NCBI GenBank assembly: GCA_934717745.1
Contig: CAKUZB010000003.1
Location: 1 to 64,000 of the forward strand
Reading direction: 5' to 3'
Source: an uncultured Candidatus Melainabacteria bacterium
Lineage (GTDB): Bacteria > Cyanobacteriota > Vampirovibrionia > Gastranaerophilales > Gastranaerophilaceae
DNA length: 64,000 nt
This document shows, one piece after another, positions 17,561-26,831 of this stretch (position 1 is its first letter; each line of letters starts with the position of its first letter). Under the pieces are notes generated by a model, which saw nothing but the letters and a program-made list of their open reading frames with translations, was not told the origin of the DNA and searched no databases. The translations under genes were made by a program, and so were the position numbers.

Positions 17561-17964
17561 AACACCTCTTTGCTATCTTCGTTACTCTCATTTGAACATA
17601 TTTCTACATTCAAATCAGCCTTGTTATCTGTCGCTAATTCAAAGTCATTACTCATTGTTATAGCCGAAGCCTTACAATAATACTGACAATTTCCACAAAA
17701 AATACATTTTGTATAATCTATATTAAATTTAATTTCATCTTCTTTTTTATCAATTTTAATTGCATCTACAGGACAAACTCTTTCACAGATTTTGCAAGCA
17801 AGACATTTTTTAGAATTCCACAAATGTTTACCTCTGAAACGTTCCGATAAATTTGAATGTTTTTCAGGATATTCTAAAGTTACTCTTTTTTTGAATGAGT
17901 GTTTAAATACCGTAAACAACCCGTCAAATATAGCCTTGATTTTAAGCAAAAATGTTTTTATCAT
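17557..17964 (-). CDS. nuoI: NADH-quinone oxidoreductase subunit I (2x[4Fe-4S])
   Basis: A 135-residue iron-sulfur subunit. Two cluster motifs are intact: CLACKICERVCP and CIFCGNCQYYCK, which hold clusters N6a and N6b relaying electrons toward N2. The segment FRGKHLWNSKKC replaces the usual RYRGRH before the first motif. The tail after the second motif is short and acidic. It overlaps nuoH and nuoJ by four bases on each side. Confidence 0.95.
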   Translation of the reverse strand: MIKTFLLKIKAIFDGLFTVFKHSFKKRVTLEYPEKHSNLSERFRGKHLWNSKKCLACKICERVCPVDAIKIDKKEDEIKFNIDYTKCIFCGNCQYYCKASAITMSNDFELATDNKADLNVEICSNESNEDSKEVL

Positions 17965-19061
17965 AGACTACCACCTTCCACAAAAAATTTAATAACAACA
18001 ACAATTATAAAATTCAATATTGAAAGTGGAAATAAGAAATACCAAGAAAATTTCATTAAAGATTTTGAACTTAATCTTGGTAAAGTTGCTCTTACCAGCA
18101 TAACAACAAATACTAGAATCAAGGCTTTTGCAAATAACCAAATTGCTTGTTCAAAATAAATAAAAGTTTGTAAAAATTGATTGTCAGCAAAAATCATTTC
18201 TGAAACGTATTTTGATGTCAAAGGCAAAAATCCGCCAAAGAAAACAATTGCCATAAACAAGCACATTACTAATAACATTGCGTATTCAGCGAGAAAGAAC
18301 AGTGCAAATCTCATTCCTGAATATTCCGTATTATATCCCGCAACTAATTCGCTTTCTGCCTCAGGTAAATCAAATGGGCAACGGTTTAATTCTGCAATTG
18401 TGCATATAAACATTATTACAAATCCGATTACGCAAGGAAATACAAACCAACCACATATCGGAGTTGCATTTAATTGAGCAAACGTAATATCTTTTAAATT
18501 CATAGAAGATGCTAATGTAACAATTGAAAGCATTACAAACATCATAGGTAATTCATAACTAATAATTTGAGCACCCGCTCTAACTCCACCCATTAAAGAG
18601 AATTTATTATTACTTGCATATCCAGCAAGAATAATTCCGATAACCGGTAAAATTGCTATTGCTAAATATAAAATTGCACTTATCGAAAATCCCATAAAAA
18701 TAAATTCAGAAGAATATGGAATCAATCCCCATAAAAGAATTACAGGTACAAAGACAAGTAATGGTGCCAAATTAAATAAAAATCTATCGCTACCCTTTAT
18801 ATCAACATTTTGTTTGCATAAGAGTTTAATTGCATCGGCAACAGTTTGCAATAGCCCCCAAACACCAACTCTGTTTGGTCCTTTTCTTTGTGTAAATAAT
18901 GCTAAAACTTTACGTTCCATTAAAACTAAAAATAAAACACAAACAATAATAGCCATTGCAATTATAATAAACGGCACTACCGGAAAAGTAATAGTCCCAA
19001 CAATTTCCGGAATATTATGTTTAGATAAAAATTGGATATACCAAAAATATAAATAATTCAT
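17961..19061 (-). CDS. nuoH: NADH-quinone oxidoreductase subunit H
   Basis: A 366-residue membrane subunit with eight to nine helices that forms part of the quinone chamber (NdhA). Conserved motifs include RKGPNRVGVWGLLQ, NRCPFDLPEAESELVAGYNTEYSG in two short parts, and RATLPRLS. Its start overlaps the nuoD stop by one base. Confidence 0.95.
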   Translation of the reverse strand: MNYLYFWYIQFLSKHNIPEIVGTITFPVVPFIIIAMAIIVCVLFLVLMERKVLALFTQRKGPNRVGVWGLLQTVADAIKLLCKQNVDIKGSDRFLFNLAPLLVFVPVILLWGLIPYSSEFIFMGFSISAILYLAIAILPVIGIILAGYASNNKFSLMGGVRAGAQIISYELPMMFVMLSIVTLASSMNLKDITFAQLNATPICGWFVFPCVIGFVIMFICTIAELNRCPFDLPEAESELVAGYNTEYSGMRFALFFLAEYAMLLVMCLFMAIVFFGGFLPLTSKYVSEMIFADNQFLQTFIYFEQAIWLFAKALILVFVVMLVRATLPRLSSKSLMKFSWYFLFPLSILNFIIVVVIKFFVEGGSL

Positions 19062-20161
19062 TATCTATCCACCTCCGGTAAAATTACGTCAAGAGAGCCA
19101 AACACAGCCATTAAATCATTAAAATATAAACCTGTCATTAATTGAGGCAACATTTGAACCGCATAAAATGAACCGGTACGCCATTTTACACGATAAGGCT
19201 TGTCTGAACCATCAGATTTAACAAAACAAGATAGTAAACCTCTTGCTGATTCAACATAAGATGTATATTCACCCTCAGGAACTTTTAAGAACACAGGGTT
19301 AAGATTTGAATTAATCTCACCTTTGTTTTCTTTTAAATATACTACAACTTGTTTTATCAAATCTAGTGATGAGCGTAATTCTTGCATTCTTACAAGATAC
19401 CTGCCATAAGCATCACAACGATTGTTTATTGCAGGAAGAAAATCTAATTTAGAATAAACCGAATATGGTTTATTTTTTCTAAAATCTAACTCAACACCGC
19501 TTGCTCTTAAATTTGGACCCGTAATTGAATACTGCAATGCAGTCTGTTTATGTAAAACACCTTTACCAATAGTCCTATCAGTAAAAATAGGATTTTTTGT
19601 AATAATTTTTTCATAATCTTCAATTGCCTTTGGCATTTTTGTAACAAAAGCCATTACTTTATTAAGCCATTCTTCAGTAACATCAAATCGTACCCCGCCA
19701 AAAACAAAGTAATTGTACATCATACGTTGACCGGTAAGTTCTTCAAATAAACTTAAAATAACTTCCCTATCTCTAAAACAATAGAATAAAGGCGAACTTG
19801 CCCCTAAATCCAACATATAAGTACCAAGCCACAATAAATGTGATGCAATTCTGTTTAACTCCATGCATAAAACTCTGATATATTCTGCACGTTCAGGAAC
19901 ATCAATTTTAGAAAGATTTTCAATAGCACTACAAAAAGCATATGATGTAAAAAATCCGCCAAGATAATCTACTCTATCAACCAACGGCAAATATTGAAGA
20001 TAAGTTCTTGTTTCTGCCATTTTTTCTAATCCACGATGCAAATACCCAATATCAGGTTCAATTGAGATAATTTCTTCGCCGTCAAGTTCTGTTATAAGTC
20101 TTAATACCCCATGAGTAGATGGGTGTTGAGGTCCAACATTAATTTTGATAATATCACTCAT
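19061..20161 (-). CDS. nuoD: NADH-quinone oxidoreductase subunit D (49-kDa, quinone site)
   Basis: Nearly full-length NuoD/NdhH, 366 residues, with NVGPQHPSTHGVLRL at the N-terminus (the HPSTHG quinone-site motif), IGYLHRGLEK, FVFGGVRFDV and a C-terminal DVILPEVDR. This subunit is related to [NiFe]-hydrogenase large subunits, but the hydrogenase metal-binding cysteines are not seen. I place the start at 20161 (MSDIIKIN), eight bases inside nuoC, because it gives the usual ATGA-type coupling and an AGAGG ten bases upstream. Confidence 0.95.
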   Translation of the reverse strand: MSDIIKINVGPQHPSTHGVLRLITELDGEEIISIEPDIGYLHRGLEKMAETRTYLQYLPLVDRVDYLGGFFTSYAFCSAIENLSKIDVPERAEYIRVLCMELNRIASHLLWLGTYMLDLGASSPLFYCFRDREVILSLFEELTGQRMMYNYFVFGGVRFDVTEEWLNKVMAFVTKMPKAIEDYEKIITKNPIFTDRTIGKGVLHKQTALQYSITGPNLRASGVELDFRKNKPYSVYSKLDFLPAINNRCDAYGRYLVRMQELRSSLDLIKQVVVYLKENKGEINSNLNPVFLKVPEGEYTSYVESARGLLSCFVKSDGSDKPYRVKWRTGSFYAVQMLPQLMTGLYFNDLMAVFGSLDVILPEVDR

Positions 20162-20582
20162 TCCAAGCCAACCTCTCATCATTCATTTCATAAGATTTTA
20201 ATAAGGGATTGCCAACCCAAGTTTCCGGCATGAACAAGCGTTTTAATTTTTCATTACCATTAAAATCTACGCCAAACAAGTCAAAAATTTCACATTCATC
20301 AAAATATGCAGATTTGTAAACACTTATAACACTTGGTGCTGAAGCATAAGCATCAAAAGAAACCTCTAATATATTATTATTTTTTGATGAAAATAATTGA
20401 TAAATCAATTCTACATGCTTTTTCATATCAACTGCAACTATTGAAGTTAACATGTTAAAATCAAATTCAGGAGTGTTTTTTAAATATTCAAGCACCTCAA
20501 CAAGATTATTAGATACTTTTAATTTGTTATCTACAAATTGAACATTATCAAATCTATTGCAAATAATATCAAAATTAATCAT
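20154..20582 (-). CDS. nuoC: NADH-quinone oxidoreductase subunit C
   Basis: A 142-residue soluble subunit of the quinone-linked arm (NdhJ), ending with the family signature DECEIFDLFGVDFNGNEKL and RLFMPETWVGNPL. It is separate from NuoD rather than fused as in E. coli. It overlaps nuoB by eight bases. Confidence 0.93.
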   Translation of the reverse strand: MINFDIICNRFDNVQFVDNKLKVSNNLVEVLEYLKNTPEFDFNMLTSIVAVDMKKHVELIYQLFSSKNNNILEVSFDAYASAPSVISVYKSAYFDECEIFDLFGVDFNGNEKLKRLFMPETWVGNPLLKSYEMNDERLAWNE

Positions 20583-21138
20583 CTTGATTTACCCCCCAAT
20601 ATGTAATTTGAAGGTCGTTATCACCAACTAAAATACCGCAGTCTTCTTTTAGGTAAGAATTGTGTTTTGAAACAAATTTATCTCTATCTAAAATAGTTTC
20701 TTTTTTTATATTTTTTTGTAATTTCATAATTGCATCTAATAAAGCCTCCGGCTTTGGCGGACACATTGGTAAATAAATATCTACAGGTATAATTTTATCA
20801 ATGCCTTTTACAACAGAGTAGGAATCCTTAGCAAACATTCCGCCACCGCAGGCACAAGCCCCCATTGCAATAACATATTTAGGTTCTGGCATTTGATTGT
20901 ATAATTTTAACAAAGCCGGAGCCATTTTATGAGTAATTGTTCCTGCACAAATCAATAAATCTGCCTGTCTTGGAGTTGCCCTAAAGACTTCTGAACCAAA
21001 TCTTGCAATATCAAAATTACTTGCAGAAGTTTGCATCATTTCAATTCCGCAACAAGAAGTCGCAAAAGTGAATGGCCATAACGAATTTGCACGCCCCCAA
21101 TTAAGAATAAAATCAACACTTGAAACGATAATATTCAT
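20575..21138 (-). CDS. nuoB: NADH-quinone oxidoreductase subunit B (cluster N2)
   Basis: A 187-residue subunit (NdhK) with the N2 cluster ligands: the tandem CC in TSCCGIEM, the cysteine of MGACACGGG, and CPPKPE. The start is placed at the ATG 21138 (MNIIVSSVDF), whose AGGTGG Shine-Dalgarno lies about five bases upstream and which overlaps the nuoA stop as TAATG. A GTG three codons earlier would use part of that same Shine-Dalgarno as its start codon. Confidence 0.94.
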   Translation of the reverse strand: MNIIVSSVDFILNWGRANSLWPFTFATSCCGIEMMQTSASNFDIARFGSEVFRATPRQADLLICAGTITHKMAPALLKLYNQMPEPKYVIAMGACACGGGMFAKDSYSVVKGIDKIIPVDIYLPMCPPKPEALLDAIMKLQKNIKKETILDRDKFVSKHNSYLKEDCGILVGDNDLQITYWGVNQDD

Positions 21139-21488
21139 TATTGCCACCTCAAAATATTTTTCTTTATTGAGTAAAATAAAGCAAAGAGAAGTATTAATGT
21201 AAATAAAATACCCTCAATTAAAACATATAATTCCATTTCTGAAACGGATACAGCAAACGGAAATAAAAATACTGCTTCAACATCGAAAATTAAAAATAAA
21301 ACTGCAAAATTTAAGAATTTAACATCAAATTGAAATTTTGCGTTTCGAAAAAGTTTCATGCCACATTCATAGGCAGAATTATCAACATCTTCTGATTTAT
21401 ACCCAACTACAAATCCCGCAACAACAGAGGCAATTGCGAATAACGTTGATAAAATTAAAAAAGTTAATAAGAAAAATAAGTCGTTCAA
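21138..21488 (-). CDS. nuoA: NADH-quinone oxidoreductase subunit A
   Basis: A 116-residue three-helix membrane subunit (NdhC). SAYECGM is the conserved motif with the cysteine on the quinone-chamber loop, followed by FAVLFLIFDVEAVFLFPFA. Initiation appears to be at TTG (21488-21486) with AGGGAG six to seven bases upstream. It is the first gene of the operon. No nuoE, nuoF or nuoG is found upstream. Confidence 0.94.
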   Translation of the reverse strand: MNDLFFLLTFLILSTLFAIASVVAGFVVGYKSEDVDNSAYECGMKLFRNAKFQFDVKFLNFAVLFLIFDVEAVFLFPFAVSVSEMELYVLIEGILFTLILLFALFYSIKKNILRWQ

Positions 21489-21530
21489 AATATTACTCCC
21501 TGTTACATATTATGATAACTTAAATTTTAT

Positions 21531-21539
21531 TGATATAAT
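21531..21539 (+). promoter_or_regulatory. Extended -10 promoter for the TPR/GHL10 operon
   Basis: TGA-TATAAT lies 31 bases before the ATG at 21571, in the 82-base divergent region with nuoA. Both TGn and the perfect hexamer are present; the -35 is weak. A CATAAT on the minus strand near 21508-21513 may serve nuoA, giving overlapping divergent promoters. Confidence 0.5.
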
Positions 21540-21570
21540 AGTAGATGTTGTGAATTATTAAGTAAATTTT

Positions 21571-22233
21571 ATGAAAAATTTAAAACTAATATCATTACTC
21601 ATTTGTTTATTATTAAGTATTAATTCTGTAAAGGCAATAGAAGGTACTGTTGAGTATAATAGTGTCAATATTGAATACGACAAACTAAGCCATGCCCACT
21701 ACAGACATCTTGGTGATGCTTTTTTAACAAGAGCAGAAAGAAAAGGTATAACAGATGAAGAACGTAAATTTTTCTACGCAGAAGCACTCGGTTCTTACAT
21801 TACCGCAACCGAAATTAACCCTGATTTAATAGATTTATACGGAAAAATAGGATATATTTACGGCAGACTAAAAAAATACGGTCTTGCACAATCATACTTA
21901 AACAAAGGCTTAAACATGGACAATAAAAATCCGACGGTAAATTTTTATTTTGGTGGTTTGACTTTTGATATGCAAGATTTTAATAAGGCATTAAAATACT
22001 ACAAAATGGCTGATAAATACGGTTATAAAGACAAATACACTGTGCTTTATCGACTTGGAGAAACAAACGAAAAACTTGGAGATTTAGTAAAAGCAAGAGA
22101 TTTTTACGCAAAAGCACTTGCACTAAGACCAAATAATAATGTTTTAAAATTAAAAATACGTTCAATAGATGACTTAAAATATCAAAATTCGCAGTATTAT
22201 TATCGTAAGAAACCATTTTATTATAATGATTAG
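21571..22233 (+). CDS. Secreted TPR-repeat protein (220 aa)
   Basis: An N-terminal signal peptide (MKNLKLISLLICLLLSINSVKA) precedes about four tetratricopeptide repeats (residues 45-200, for example AEALGSYITATEINPDLID, then AQSYLNKGLNMDNKNP and ARDFYAKALALRPNN). TPRs mediate protein-protein contacts, here outside the cytoplasm. The C-terminus is Tyr/Lys-rich. It is eight bases upstream of the glycosidase-like gene, so an operon is likely. Confidence 0.8.
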   Translation: MKNLKLISLLICLLLSINSVKAIEGTVEYNSVNIEYDKLSHAHYRHLGDAFLTRAERKGITDEERKFFYAEALGSYITATEINPDLIDLYGKIGYIYGRLKKYGLAQSYLNKGLNMDNKNPTVNFYFGGLTFDMQDFNKALKYYKMADKYGYKDKYTVLYRLGETNEKLGDLVKARDFYAKALALRPNNNVLKLKIRSIDDLKYQNSQYYYRKKPFYYND

Positions 22234-22241
22234 AGGGGAAT

Positions 22242-24047
22242 ATGGGGAATTTATTAAAAAAATATCTAACAATTTTTATTTTATTACTTTTTGGAAGCAC
22301 TGCATTCGCTTCAAATAATGCTTTTGAAGAATACGAACTTAATTCACATGAAAAAATTTATAAACAGAGTACGTATAAAATAAATGCAATTAACCCAACA
22401 TTGAGAAACAACTGGGCAGGTAGCGGTTATCCGGGCTTAAGAGGTGCAAACCAATTAACAATTTATACTAAATCTTACGGCGTGTCTACTGACACAAACG
22501 AATATGGTGCAGAGGCGATAGTTGAAGGAAACACTGTAACTTCTTTAAGTGGTGCAGATTCACTTATACCAATTGACGGACTTGTAATCAGTGCACATGG
22601 ACGAGCAAAAACATGGCTAAATCAAAATATTCAAGTCGGTACAAAAATTTACGTTAATCAGGAAAATAAAACCATTACAGCAATTACAACTTCTGAAAGT
22701 TACATTTTTGCGGCAAAAGAAAAAATCGTTGAAGCAACTACAATGATGAATTACTATCAACACAATACTTTCAACTACAATTCTCGTCCAACAAGAGAAT
22801 TAATAAACCAAGCAAAACACAACCTAAGAAAAGCACAAAGAAATTCTTCTGATGCTAAAGAATATGCCTTACTTGCCGTTCAAAATGCAAATGAAGCAAT
22901 TGCAATGGCAATTCCATATAAATCTAACGAATTAAAAGGAATTTGGCTTAGACCAACTAACAATACTGAAACAGGCATCATAGCAACTCTTGATAAATTA
23001 AAAAATGCCGGCATAAACAATGTATTCATTGAAACTTATTTTCATGGTAAGACTATATTTCCAAGTAAAACAATGGAGAAATATGGTTTTTATAAGCAAA
23101 ACGAAAATTTCGCAGGCATAGATCCTCTTAAAATCTGGATTACAGAAGCACATAAACGTAATATTAAAGTCAATATTTGGTTTGAAGCCTTCTACATTGG
23201 AAACAAGCCTCAAGTAGATAAACAAATTCTTGCGGTTCATCCGGAATGGTCGAATGTTAACCTAAGAAATATTGATGCACAATTACCTGTTGCATCAGCG
23301 TCTGAACACAATGGTTACTTTTTAGACCCTGCAAATCCTGAAGTACAAAAGTTTTTGGTTGAATTAGTTGATGAAATTATTCAAACCTATAAGCCTGACG
23401 GATTCAACTTTGATTACTGTAGGTATCCACAATCAATGGCTGCAAGATATGCAGGTTACACTGCCTCAAATTGGGGTTATACAAAATACGCAAGAGAACA
23501 ATTCCAATATGAATACGGAGTTGACCCTGCAAGTTTGTCTTTTGGTACAAAAAATTGGTATGAATGGGATAATTACAGACGAGATAACATTACACAATTT
23601 ATCCAAAAAGTATCAAAACTTTGCCGTCAAAACAAAATTTTGATTACTGCCGTTGTATTTCCAAACAAAAACATGGCACTGGAAACTAAACAACAAGATT
23701 GGGTAACATGGTCTGACAACAACTACGTTGATGCGTTTACACCTCTTTATTTGACTTGTGATGCAAAAACTATTAAAGTTATGATTTTTGATATGTTAAA
23801 AGACATGTCGCCAAGGACAAAACTTTATGCAGGTTTGTTTGTAACATTCATGAATGGCTCGTCAGAAGATTTAATCCGACAAATTCATGAAGCACGTAAA
23901 CTTAACCTTGGTGGTATAATCTTATTTGATTATGCTCACTTGCAGGAAAAATATATTAAAACTCTTACTGCAAGCGTATTCTCAAATAATTCTTGCACCA
24001 CAGTAAAAGTAAATTCAAATTGCAAAACAAGAAGGAATAATCGATGA
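22242..24047 (+). CDS. GHL10-type (YngK/DUF187) glycosidase-like secreted protein (601 aa)
   Basis: A signal peptide (residues 1-24) is followed by a beta-rich N-terminal domain of about 170 residues containing DGLVISAHGRAKTWL, then helices and a C-terminal TIM-barrel beginning at LKGIWLRPTNN (around residue 228). Barrel motifs include FIETYFHG, NIWFEAFYIGN, DGFNFDYCRYP and FTPLYLTCD, as in GHL10/YngK-type putative glycosidases. The likely role is remodelling envelope or extracellular polysaccharide. GAGGGG lies four bases before the ATG. Its stop overlaps the next start (ATGA). Confidence 0.85.
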   Translation: MGNLLKKYLTIFILLLFGSTAFASNNAFEEYELNSHEKIYKQSTYKINAINPTLRNNWAGSGYPGLRGANQLTIYTKSYGVSTDTNEYGAEAIVEGNTVTSLSGADSLIPIDGLVISAHGRAKTWLNQNIQVGTKIYVNQENKTITAITTSESYIFAAKEKIVEATTMMNYYQHNTFNYNSRPTRELINQAKHNLRKAQRNSSDAKEYALLAVQNANEAIAMAIPYKSNELKGIWLRPTNNTETGIIATLDKLKNAGINNVFIETYFHGKTIFPSKTMEKYGFYKQNENFAGIDPLKIWITEAHKRNIKVNIWFEAFYIGNKPQVDKQILAVHPEWSNVNLRNIDAQLPVASASEHNGYFLDPANPEVQKFLVELVDEIIQTYKPDGFNFDYCRYPQSMAARYAGYTASNWGYTKYAREQFQYEYGVDPASLSFGTKNWYEWDNYRRDNITQFIQKVSKLCRQNKILITAVVFPNKNMALETKQQDWVTWSDNNYVDAFTPLYLTCDAKTIKVMIFDMLKDMSPRTKLYAGLFVTFMNGSSEDLIRQIHEARKLNLGGIILFDYAHLQEKYIKTLTASVFSNNSCTTVKVNSNCKTRRNNR

Positions 24048-24235
24048 GTGAAGATAATAAAAAAACGCCACGTAAATTTTTGGGTGTAATGTTTGATTGT
24101 TGCAATGTTTACGGAAGATTATATCCCAACAAAGATAACACAGCATACGTCGGAAGATGTCCACGTTGTATGCGACCGATAAGAGTTCCTATCGGAGAAA
24201 ACGGTACTGGACAAAGATTTTTTAGAGGACAATAA
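24044..24235 (+). CDS. Small zinc-knuckle-like protein (63 aa)
   Basis: A 63-residue basic protein with CC at positions 19-20 and CPRC near 39-42, enough for one zinc site. There is no signal peptide and no membrane segment. It overlaps the preceding stop by four bases and carries the GAGGA Shine-Dalgarno of the following peptidase gene, so it is embedded in the operon. No family is recognised. Confidence 0.7.
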   Translation: MSEDNKKTPRKFLGVMFDCCNVYGRLYPNKDNTAYVGRCPRCMRPIRVPIGENGTGQRFFRGQ

Positions 24236-24236
24236 A

Positions 24237-25388
24237 ATGGAAAAATTAAGAAAAGAAAACGAACTGATTGACATTTTTTACAATTTAACCAGTATTCCAT
24301 CACCGTCTTTAGACGAAGAAAAAGTGGTAGACTGGGTTAGAGATTTTTGTAAAAAAGAAAATTTGGATTTTTTAACAGATAGTTATAACAATGTTGTTAT
24401 TAAATTACCTGCCACAGATAATTCTAAACCAATTATGGCATTGTCTTCACACATGGACGTTGTAGGTGATGATTCTCCTGTTATTCCAACACTTGATGGT
24501 GATTTTATCCACGCAAACGGCAGAACTCTTGGTGGCGACGATAAATTTGGCATGTCAGCAGCATTAAAATTATTAAAAGATATTAAAAATTCAGACCTAA
24601 AACATGGTGGACTTGAAGTAGTTTTTACACGTGATGAAGAAAGTGGCATGTCCGGAATCAAAAACTTTGATTTCAACAACTTAAACTCAAAATATGTAAT
24701 TGTTTGTGATGCTGATATTTTTGGAGTTTTACAAGATGCAGGTGCAAGTTATTGCAATGGACATGTAGAAATTTCTTGCAAAGGCGGACACTCGGGTATA
24801 GAAATTGCCGACAAAACTAAACCTAATGCAGCAAAATTAATTGCTGAACTTTGCAACACAATTCCTCAAGGAGTATATTATCAAGATAAAACAGGAGTTG
24901 TTACATCAATAAATTTAGGCGGAATAAAAGGTGGCGAACTAAGTGTTACAAACGTCTTAAACCCTTACGCTGAAGCAACATATTCAATTAGAAGTTCTGA
25001 TTTAAAAAAAGAAAATGAATTAATTGATAAAATCCAAATAATTGTTTCAGAATTTAATAAAAAATACGAAGGAATTGCAAAGGCAAACGCAGTATTTAAA
25101 CAAAAAATGCCTGCATTTGAACGTTCTAATGATAGATACATTCCTGAAGTATTTGAAAGAACCGCAAAAAAACTTGGAATTAAATACGAAATAAGTTCTT
25201 TCCATGCGGGTGCAGAAACTCACATTTATTGCCAACACAAAAATGCCAAAGGGGAAACATTTATTCCGTTCTTAATGGGTCTTGCTGACCTTTACAATAT
25301 GCACTCAGCAGAAGAAAAAATCGATTACAAAAGTTTCTTGAAAGGATATGAATTACTTAAGGAATTTTTCTTCGAGTTCAACAAATAA
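24237..25388 (+). CDS. M20 family peptidase, PepT-like
   Basis: A 383-residue zinc peptidase of the M20 family. Metal ligands and catalytic residues appear in order: SSHMDVV, LGGDDKFG, TRDEESGM, CDADIFG and a C-terminal YNMHSAEEKI. The dimerisation domain (about residues 180-290) is present with SCKGGHSGIEI. PepT enzymes remove N-terminal residues from tripeptides in the cytoplasm. A carboxypeptidase G2-like activity cannot be excluded. Its last 36 bases overlap the tmk coding region on the opposite strand. Confidence 0.88.
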   Translation: MEKLRKENELIDIFYNLTSIPSPSLDEEKVVDWVRDFCKKENLDFLTDSYNNVVIKLPATDNSKPIMALSSHMDVVGDDSPVIPTLDGDFIHANGRTLGGDDKFGMSAALKLLKDIKNSDLKHGGLEVVFTRDEESGMSGIKNFDFNNLNSKYVIVCDADIFGVLQDAGASYCNGHVEISCKGGHSGIEIADKTKPNAAKLIAELCNTIPQGVYYQDKTGVVTSINLGGIKGGELSVTNVLNPYAEATYSIRSSDLKKENELIDKIQIIVSEFNKKYEGIAKANAVFKQKMPAFERSNDRYIPEVFERTAKKLGIKYEISSFHAGAETHIYCQHKNAKGETFIPFLMGLADLYNMHSAEEKIDYKSFLKGYELLKEFFFEFNK

Positions 25389-25979
25389 ATCAACGACTTT
25401 ATTATGAATATTTTCAATAGAATCGACCGAGTTAATAACTTTAACTCGGTTTGGTTCTTTTTCTGCAATTTTCAAATAACCTTGGCGAACTCTTTCAAAA
25501 AATTCTTTACCGGCAGATTCCATTCTATCTTTTTCTTTACCTACTCTTTGCATTGAAGTTTCTACATCAATATCAAAAACATAAGTTAAATCAGGTTTTA
25601 AACCACTTGTTGCTATATTATTCAACATATCAATTTTATTTACATCTAATTGACGCCCGTAACCTTGATAAGCAAGAGATGAATCCGTATGTCTATCACT
25701 TATTACAATCTTTCCGGCTTCAATATTTTTACGAACAATGACGTCAACATTTTGGGCTCTATCCGCCAAAAATAAAAAGGATTCACAAACAGATGACACT
25801 TCTCCATCATAATTCAACAAAAGTTCACGTATGCGTTCACCAAGCCCCTTACAACCCGGTTCTCTTGTAAGAACAACGTCATAACCTTTATTTTCTAAAT
25901 ATTCTGTCAATAACTTAATTTGAGTAGTTTTACCACAACCGTCAGCACCCTCAAATGTAATAAATAAACCCTTTTTCAT
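25353..25979 (-). CDS. tmk: Thymidylate kinase
   Basis: Tmk phosphorylates dTMP to dTDP. The P-loop FEGADGCGKTTQ, TREPG, and DRHTDSSLAYQGYGR are all present in a 208-residue product of normal length. The start at 25979 follows GGGGT seven bases upstream; a longer reading to 26003 has no such support and would enter the rplA terminator. It overlaps the peptidase gene tail to tail by 36 bases. Confidence 0.95.
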   Translation of the reverse strand: MKKGLFITFEGADGCGKTTQIKLLTEYLENKGYDVVLTREPGCKGLGERIRELLLNYDGEVSSVCESFLFLADRAQNVDVIVRKNIEAGKIVISDRHTDSSLAYQGYGRQLDVNKIDMLNNIATSGLKPDLTYVFDIDVETSMQRVGKEKDRMESAGKEFFERVRQGYLKIAEKEPNRVKVINSVDSIENIHNKVVDLFVELEEKFLK

Positions 25980-26003
25980 ATAATAAACCCCTAACCATGA
26001 CAT

Positions 26004-26032
26004 AAAAAAAGCGTGGCAAATGCCACGCTTTT
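26004..26032 (-). terminator. Terminator of the rplKA operon
   Basis: An 8-bp GC-rich stem (GCGTGGCA / TGCCACGC, 26011-26028) with an AA loop is flanked by seven A on the left and four T on the right. It can terminate on both strands, strongest on the minus strand after rplA. It separates the ribosomal operon from tmk. Confidence 0.9.
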
Positions 26033-26044
26033 AAATTTTACAAA

Positions 26045-26770
26045 CTATAAAAGGTAATCTTTAACTTCTGAAGGTAAAGATTTAGTATCTAATTTGATAC
26101 CAGGACCCATTGTAGTTGAAAGATATGCAGATTTAATGTAAGTACCTTTTGCTGAAGCAGGTTTTGCTTTCAAAATTGCTTCTGCTAAAGTTGAATAGTT
26201 TTTCATTAAATCTTCAACGCTGAATTGAACTTTACCGATTGGGCAGTGAATCATACCTTGTTTATCAGCACGGAATTCAACTTTACCGGCTTTAGCATCT
26301 TTAACTGCTTTGCCAACTTCAAGAGTTACAGTACCGGTTTTAGGGTTTGGCATCAAGCCTTTTGGACCTAATACACGACCTAATTTACCTAACATACCCA
26401 TACAGTCAGGAGTTGCAATTAAAGTATCAAATTCAAACCAACCTTTTTCGATTTTTTCAATGATATCTTCAGTACCAGCGAAATCAGCACCAGCAGCCAA
26501 AGCCTCATCTACTTTGTTACCTTTAGCGATAACACAAACTCTTACAGTTTTACCAAGACCTGCCGGTAATACAGTAGTTGAACGAATTTGTTGATCAGCG
26601 TGTTTTACTTCAATACCTAATCTCATGTGGCATTCAACTGTTTCGTTAAATTTAGAAACTGCTTCTGAGATTTCTTTTAATTTTTTCAATGCTTCAAGTC
26701 CAGAAGTTGGTTGTTCAAACCCTTCTAACAACTCTTGCATTTTTTGTTGTTTTTTTGTTAATTTTGACAT
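26045..26770 (-). CDS. rplA: 50S ribosomal protein L1
   Basis: A 241-residue L1 protein with the signature GLGKTVRVCVIAKG, GRVLGPKGLMPNPKTGT and FRADKQGMIHCPIGK. It binds 23S rRNA at the L1 stalk and in many bacteria represses its own operon. AAAGGA precedes the ATG. It ends the operon; rplJ and rplL do not follow. Confidence 0.97.
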   Translation of the reverse strand: MSKLTKKQQKMQELLEGFEQPTSGLEALKKLKEISEAVSKFNETVECHMRLGIEVKHADQQIRSTTVLPAGLGKTVRVCVIAKGNKVDEALAAGADFAGTEDIIEKIEKGWFEFDTLIATPDCMGMLGKLGRVLGPKGLMPNPKTGTVTLEVGKAVKDAKAGKVEFRADKQGMIHCPIGKVQFSVEDLMKNYSTLAEAILKAKPASAKGTYIKSAYLSTTMGPGIKLDTKSLPSEVKDYLL

Positions 26771-26831
26771 CTTAATTTTCCTTTCGTGGTAGTAACGGAC
26801 TTATCGTCCTTCCATACTAAAAACTGTATTT

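Noticed and set aside
19061..20161. NuoD-like gene as the large subunit of an energy-converting hydrogenase
   Set aside because: The CxxC pairs that bind Ni-Fe are not seen and the full set NuoA to NuoN with the quinone-site HPSTHG motif is present, so complex I is the better reading.
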